10,318 bases of DNA from Treponema sp. (lineage in GTDB: Bacteria > Spirochaetota > Spirochaetia > Treponematales > Breznakiellaceae): positions 1-10,318 of the forward strand of contig JAITEW010000244.1 in assembly GCA_031281855.1 (NCBI GenBank), in the 5' to 3' direction. Both the position numbers and the translations under genes were made by a program. Of this stretch, positions 6,386 to 10,318 are shown one piece after another (the first letter of the stretch is position 1; every line of letters begins with the position of its first letter). Under the pieces are notes generated by a model. The model was not told the DNA's origin and did not search any database. It was given only the letters and a program-made list of their open reading frames with translations.

Positions 6386-7828
6386 TTGTTATTTTCCAGC
6401 CTGTTGTTTCTATTTTACTTCTTCCCTATCACCCTTGGGGTTAACTATCTCCTCTCGTTTTGCCGCCCTGCCCAGAACGCCTGGCTCCTTGTTACGAGCC
6501 TTTTTTTCTACGCCTGGGGCGAACCTATCCTGGTGCTCCTGATGATCGCGTCCATCATGGTCAACTGGGCCCTGGGGCTGGCGGTGGACAAGTACCGGGA
6601 TGACAAGATTAAGGTAAGGTTTATCATCGTACTCACCTGCGTCCTCAACCTCGGGGCGCTGTTCGTTTATAAGTACCTGGGATTTGTTATCCGGAACATC
6701 AACATGGTTGCCGGCAAGCGCCTTATCGACTTTGCCGGTTTCGCCCTGCCTCTGGGCATCTCGTTTTATACCTTCCAGTCAATGTCCTATGTTATCGACG
6801 TGCTGCGCAAGGACGCGAAGGTGGAAAAAAACCCCTTCTACGTGGGCCTCTATGTGGCCTTTTTCCCCCAGCTTGTCGCTGGCCCCATAGTCCGCTATAC
6901 GGACATAGCGGAGCAGATACGGCACCGGAAATTCGAGGCCAGTGTTTTCTTTGAAGGCTGCTGCCAGTTTATTTCCGGCATGGGGAAGAAGGTGCTCCTG
7001 TCCAACGCCTTGGCCATTGTGGCTGACCGGATCTTCAACCTTTCGGTTCTGGGCCACCATGTGGTCAACATCCCCGCGGCACTGGCATGGGTGGGGCTTG
7101 TGGCGTATACGCTGCAAATTTTCTTTGACTTTTCAGGCTATTCGGAAATGGCCATAGGCCTGGGCCGCATGTTCGGCTTTGAATTCCTCGAAAATTTCAA
7201 CTACCCCTATATTTCCCAGTCCGTAGGGGAATTCTGGCGGCGCTGGCATATCTCCCTTGGGACCTGGTTCAAGGAATACGTGTACATCCCCCTTGGGGGC
7301 TCCAGGGTGGCCAACAACGACCGCATGGTGTTCAACACCTTTGTGGTCTGGTTCCTCACCGGCATCTGGCACGGCGCTGAATGGACCTTTATCATCTGGG
7401 GGCTCTGGAACCTGGTTTTCCTCCTTATGGAACGGCTCATCAAATGGGACGAACGGCGCATCCCCAGGGTGCTGCGGCACGTTTACCTTATGTCGGTAGT
7501 CATGCTGGGCTGGCTTTTTTTCCGTACCATAGACTTTTACCAGGCGGCGCAGTACATGCTCAACCTCTTCGGCATGAACAACAACGGCTTTAAAAGCGAC
7601 ATGGCCCTTATGTTCATCAGGGAATACTGGGTTTTCTTTGTGTTCGCCTTACTGTTCAGCACCCCGGTGGCGAAAAATTTCGGCAAGCTTATGAAAGGCG
7701 AGCTTATGGGCATCTGGGGGGACATCTACAGCTTCCTTATGCCCCTTGGGTACATCATGGTTTTTATGATCTGCATTACCTTTCTGGCTAAGGGCAATTA
7801 CAACCCCTTTATCTACTTCAACTTTTAG
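6386..7828 (+). CDS. MBOAT-family O-acyltransferase, AlgI-like
   Basis: This 480-residue polytopic inner-membrane protein of the membrane-bound O-acyltransferase family has a length normal for AlgI/WssH-type members. It starts at a TTG codon. Family signatures are the opening MLFSSLLFLFYFFP, FFPQLVAGPIVRY around 159-170, FWRRWHISLGTWFKEYVYIPLGG from residue 283 (written here as two motifs, FWRRWHISLGTWF and KEYVYIPLGG) with His288, and FLTGIWHGAEWTFIIWGLW with the conserved putative catalytic His329. By analogy to AlgI in alginate and WssH in acetylated cellulose, it takes an acyl group, usually acetyl, from a cytoplasmic donor and delivers it across the membrane to a periplasmic SGNH partner. 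That partner is the next gene, 23 bases downstream. Its place behind a BcsA-like synthase argues that the polymer is O-acetylated. All expected motifs are intact. Confidence 0.94.
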   Translation: MLFSSLLFLFYFFPITLGVNYLLSFCRPAQNAWLLVTSLFFYAWGEPILVLLMIASIMVNWALGLAVDKYRDDKIKVRFIIVLTCVLNLGALFVYKYLGFVIRNINMVAGKRLIDFAGFALPLGISFYTFQSMSYVIDVLRKDAKVEKNPFYVGLYVAFFPQLVAGPIVRYTDIAEQIRHRKFEASVFFEGCCQFISGMGKKVLLSNALAIVADRIFNLSVLGHHVVNIPAALAWVGLVAYTLQIFFDFSGYSEMAIGLGRMFGFEFLENFNYPYISQSVGEFWRRWHISLGTWFKEYVYIPLGGSRVANNDRMVFNTFVVWFLTGIWHGAEWTFIIWGLWNLVFLLMERLIKWDERRIPRVLRHVYLMSVVMLGWLFFRTIDFYQAAQYMLNLFGMNNNGFKSDMALMFIREYWVFFVFALLFSTPVAKNFGKLMKGELMGIWGDIYSFLMPLGYIMVFMICITFLAKGNYNPFIYFNF

Positions 7829-7840
7829 GAACCCTGGGCA

Positions 7841-7846
7841 GGAGGA
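7841..7846 (+). promoter_or_regulatory. Ribosome binding site for a TTG start
   Basis: GGAGGA, five bases before the TTG at 7852, is the strongest ribosome-binding site in the window. The nearby ATG at 7862 is in another frame. The TTG start yields a normal signal-anchor N-terminus. Confidence 0.7.
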
Positions 7847-7851
7847 ACGTT

Positions 7852-9153
7852 TTGAAAAATTATGAAATAGGCCGCAGGCAGATAGGCGTGGTTTTTCTTA
7901 CCCTGCTTTTTTCTTTTTCCATTCTGAACGGCATACTCCAGTGGAACGGCATGAAAGGCGGCTTTGCGTGGATTCTGGAGAACACCGAGGACATCTCCAA
8001 GCTCCAGGCGAGTTTTGCCAATTTTGAGAATTTTATCTCCCAGAACATCATCGGGAGGGAGAAATTTGTCGAGTTTTACGCCTATATGCAGAAGCTCATG
8101 GGCAAGCAGGAGATGGACAACTTCTACCTTATACGGGACCTGCACGGGCAGATGGTCTACGGCGCTTTTGACCCTGAGGACATGGTAGGTATAGGGGTGC
8201 AGGAATCTGCCCGGCGCATGAGGCGCATGCAGTTGACTGTCGAGCGCTTCGGGACGAAAGTGTTTTTCGTGAACCCCCCGGCTCTGCATATCCGGGACAA
8301 ACGGGAGTACCCTCCGGGGCTGCCTCCGCAGGATGTCAACCACCGGCAGGACTCCTTCCTGTACTGGCTGTCCCGTTACGGCATCGACGCCCTGGATCTC
8401 CGGGAAACCCTTGGGGAACACGATCTGGGCGGGGACCGCTATTTTTTCAATACCGACCACCACTGGCGCATCAGCACCGCCTTTACCGCCTTTGGGGACA
8501 TTATCACCTGGCTTAACCGGCAGTACGGCGCCAACCTGGACCCTGAAGGCTATGTGCGGGACATAGGGAACTATAACGTCAAGGTCTACGAGAACGCGTC
8601 CCTGGGTTCCATGGGGCGGCGGACCGGGGTTGTCTATTCAGGGCTGGACGATTTTGAGGTTATATGGCCCAAATTCGACATGATGACCAACTATACCTAT
8701 GTAGGCCGCTTTACCGAGCCCGAGCGCATGACCGTAAAGACCGGGCCTTTTTCCCAGTCCCTTCTCTATCCCGACGTGCTCCAGACTAAAACGCCTTACC
8801 AGACGGACTTTTACTCGGTCTACCACAGCGGCATCAAGAGCCATGAGCTGATAGTCAACCACAACAACCCCAACGCCCCGAGGCTTTTGATGATCCGGGA
8901 CAGCTTTAGCCTGCCCCTCGGAGTCTTTATGGCCCCGCTGTTCAGCGAGATCCACATGCTCTGGCCCGTTTCCGGCGAGATCCGCCTTGATATCGAAAAA
9001 TACTTGCAAGAAAATGTCTTTGATTATATTATGGTGGAGTTATCCGAGACTGGTTTGTACGTTAATAACTTTTATTTTTTCAGCGAGCCCATGCCGTACG
9101 AAGAGGAGTGGGAAGCGTCCCAGGGAATTCTGCCTCCTCCCAAGGTGAACTAA
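7852..9153 (+). CDS. AlgJ/AlgX-like SGNH (DHHW) polysaccharide O-acetyltransferase
   Basis: This 433-residue protein starts at TTG. Basic residues and a hydrophobic segment (about 13-28, VVFLTLLFSFSILNGI) form an uncleaved or cleaved signal anchor, which places the rest in the periplasm. The catalytic domain resembles the DHHW/AlgX group of SGNH hydrolase-like acetyltransferases. Visible motifs are FGTKVFFVNPPALHIRDK (about residues 132-149), YFFNTDHHWRIS with DHHW at 202-205 supplying the Asp and His pair, and LLMIRDSFSLPLG with the likely nucleophile Ser351 in an RDSF context. In AlgJ, AlgX and WssI relatives these three residues form the triad that moves acetyl groups onto the polymer. The gene lies 23 bases after its expected MBOAT partner. 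The acceptor is presumably the glycan made by the BcsA-like synthase. Function is secure at family level; sugar and acetylation position are not. Confidence 0.88.
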   Translation: MKNYEIGRRQIGVVFLTLLFSFSILNGILQWNGMKGGFAWILENTEDISKLQASFANFENFISQNIIGREKFVEFYAYMQKLMGKQEMDNFYLIRDLHGQMVYGAFDPEDMVGIGVQESARRMRRMQLTVERFGTKVFFVNPPALHIRDKREYPPGLPPQDVNHRQDSFLYWLSRYGIDALDLRETLGEHDLGGDRYFFNTDHHWRISTAFTAFGDIITWLNRQYGANLDPEGYVRDIGNYNVKVYENASLGSMGRRTGVVYSGLDDFEVIWPKFDMMTNYTYVGRFTEPERMTVKTGPFSQSLLYPDVLQTKTPYQTDFYSVYHSGIKSHELIVNHNNPNAPRLLMIRDSFSLPLGVFMAPLFSEIHMLWPVSGEIRLDIEKYLQENVFDYIMVELSETGLYVNNFYFFSEPMPYEEEWEASQGILPPPKVN

Positions 9154-9184
9154 CAACGCTGAACGTCCTGTAAGAGTCCTGTGT

Positions 9185-9190
9185 AAGGAG
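9185..9190 (+). promoter_or_regulatory. Ribosome binding site of the last gene
   Basis: AAGGAG lies five bases before the ATG at 9196 and is followed by a typical signal peptide, which fixes the start of a gene that runs off the window. Confidence 0.7.
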
Positions 9191-9195
9191 AAGGA

Positions 9196-10318
9196 ATGAA
9201 ACGAAAAGCCCTTGTTTTTCTGGCAGCCCTGGTTTTTACAGGAGTTGTTTTTGGCCAGGAACGCGATGAAGTAATGGAAATAGCCCTTACCCAGGGGTAC
9301 AACAACGGATACGAGCAGGCGTACAGTGAATTTTTCGGCGCCGGTTATGAACCCATGCTGGGGGCCGCGCTGGCCGAAGCCGGTTATAACCTGCAATTGC
9401 AGGAAACAATCGCTGAATACAACGAACAGCTTGAGGGCCTGTCTGCGCCGTCGTCTTACGATGAATTCTTACAGCAGGCCTATGATTACGGATTTGAAGC
9501 CGGCCGTAGCGCCGGGCTGGAGTACGCCGCAATCCAGCCGCCGCTTCCCGAAGACGCCGTAGCGGAACAGAGCCCCGAAGGCGCCGGTTCAGAGCAGGCC
9601 TACGATCCCGCAATGGGCATCCAGGACGGCCCTGCCATTGAAGCTTCTTTGGGCGGCCAGGTATACAGCCCTGGTATTATTATAAGCAGTTCCGGTTCCG
9701 TTTCTTTTGAACCCCTTCAAATACGGATTCCCAAAGATGGGGATACGGAATATTACGCCGGTTCAGGGGTTCAATGGGGCGATGAAATGGAACTGGGCCT
9801 CTCTTTTTCCATTTTTGATATAGAAGAACGCTACGGCGGGCAGATAAGCCTTTCCAAGGAATACGGCGACGCCGCTGCTGCGTCCGGCGTCCCGTCGCTC
9901 TTGCGCGAAAATACGTCCGTGTGGATCAAGCCCTTCAAATGGATCCGCCTTGAAGTAGGCAGTTTCCAGCGGGGCATTTTCGACAGTTCCACAGGAGGCG
10001 GCGAATTTTTTACCTACATGGGCCCTGTAGAGGAAAACTCGAACAATGTTTTTCAGAATTTCAGGGGCGTACAGGGAAGCGGGGTCCTGATAAACCTGTA
10101 CCCTATTCCCAACCTCGCCCTTGGGGCCCTGGTGAACCCCCTTTGGAGCGCGCGCTACGATAACTGGGGCCGCCTTTACGACGCCAAAGACGTGTATAAA
10201 AACGGCCAGTACGCCGCAGCCTATACCATCCCCAACATAGGAACCGCCAGGGTTCAGTACATCGGCGGCGGGGACGTAGTTCATCCTGCGCTTAATAACC
10301 CTGACTATTTGCTTTATT
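9196..10318 (+). CDS. Exported probable beta-barrel outer-membrane protein, 3' end outside the window
   Basis: The frame opens at the ATG at 9196 and has no stop up to the window edge; 374 residues are visible. A signal peptide is clear (MKRKALVFLAALVFTGVVFG, likely cut before Gln21). Residues 31-110 are helical and rich in Tyr, Gly, Gln and Glu, with a recurring G-Y-x-x-G-[YF] pattern (GYNNGYEQAY at 34-43, YDYGFEAGRSAG at 96-107). A Pro/Glu/Ala linker follows (about 113-147). From about 150 the sequence alternates in the manner of barrel strands: EASLGGQVYSPG, MELGLSFSIFDI, WIKPFKWIRLEVGSFQRG, GVLINLYPIPNLALGALVNP. This is the look of treponemal outer-membrane barrel proteins, though no named family is recognised. 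It follows the acetyltransferase gene by 42 bases with no terminator or promoter seen between, so it probably belongs to the operon and could be the outer-membrane pore for the polymer. That role is inferred from position only. Confidence 0.82.
   Translation, partial: MKRKALVFLAALVFTGVVFGQERDEVMEIALTQGYNNGYEQAYSEFFGAGYEPMLGAALAEAGYNLQLQETIAEYNEQLEGLSAPSSYDEFLQQAYDYGFEAGRSAGLEYAAIQPPLPEDAVAEQSPEGAGSEQAYDPAMGIQDGPAIEASLGGQVYSPGIIISSSGSVSFEPLQIRIPKDGDTEYYAGSGVQWGDEMELGLSFSIFDIEERYGGQISLSKEYGDAAAASGVPSLLRENTSVWIKPFKWIRLEVGSFQRGIFDSSTGGGEFFTYMGPVEENSNNVFQNFRGVQGSGVLINLYPIPNLALGALVNPLWSARYDNWGRLYDAKDVYKNGQYAAAYTIPNIGTARVQYIGGGDVVHPALNNPDYLLY

Noticed and set aside
9165..9182. Seven-base direct repeat GTCCTGT with an 11-base period before the last gene
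   Set aside because: It is too short and has only two copies. It may be chance or a small slippage product, with no sign of an operator.
9763..10284. A 173-codon - strand open frame near the right edge, and another at 9287-9613
   Set aside because: Both lie opposite the uninterrupted exported-barrel frame that begins at 9196 with a good ribosome-binding site and signal peptide.

Overview
The window looks like a moderately GC-rich spirochaete chromosome, most likely a Treponema-type organism (termite-gut treponemes are one candidate). This rests on general style: diderm envelope proteins with signal peptides and beta-barrel ends, a lipoprotein with a loose lipobox, and large hypothetical surface proteins. 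No rRNA or other firm taxonomic marker is present, so it is an inference. All genes lie on the + strand. No tRNA, rRNA, CRISPR array or complete insertion sequence was seen, and no convincing intrinsic terminator. There is no gene-free stretch longer than 80 bases.

Region 1 (1-2075) holds the end of one transcription unit. The first gene is the C-terminal part of an exported protein built of Ig/FN3-like modules. It overlaps by 11 bases the second gene, a 389-residue secreted protein with a probable IPT/TIG-like domain and a small outer-membrane beta-barrel. A 73-base gap follows, holding a good sigma-70-type promoter.

Region 2 (2149 to beyond 10318) reads as one operon for making and modifying an exopolysaccharide. 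In order it encodes: a CotH-like lipoprotein; a cellulose-synthase (BcsA)-like family 2 glycosyltransferase with a c-di-GMP-binding PilZ domain and an apparent second, degenerate PilZ domain; a 62-residue single-pass membrane protein; an AlgI-type MBOAT O-acyltransferase; an AlgJ/AlgX-like SGNH/DHHW periplasmic acetyltransferase; and, at the window edge, an exported probable beta-barrel protein. A 37-base perfect-arm palindrome flanked by a direct repeat sits between the small gene and the MBOAT gene and looks like a very small mobile element.

Inferred joint action: the synthase polymerises a beta-glucan-like chain from a UDP-sugar and extrudes it across the inner membrane when c-di-GMP is bound. 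The MBOAT protein passes acyl groups across the membrane to the DHHW protein, which acetylates the chain in the periplasm. The last barrel protein is a candidate outer-membrane route. Recognisable BcsB, BcsC and BcsZ partners are absent from the window. The role of the CotH-like protein is unknown, and its usual metal-site aspartate motif is altered.
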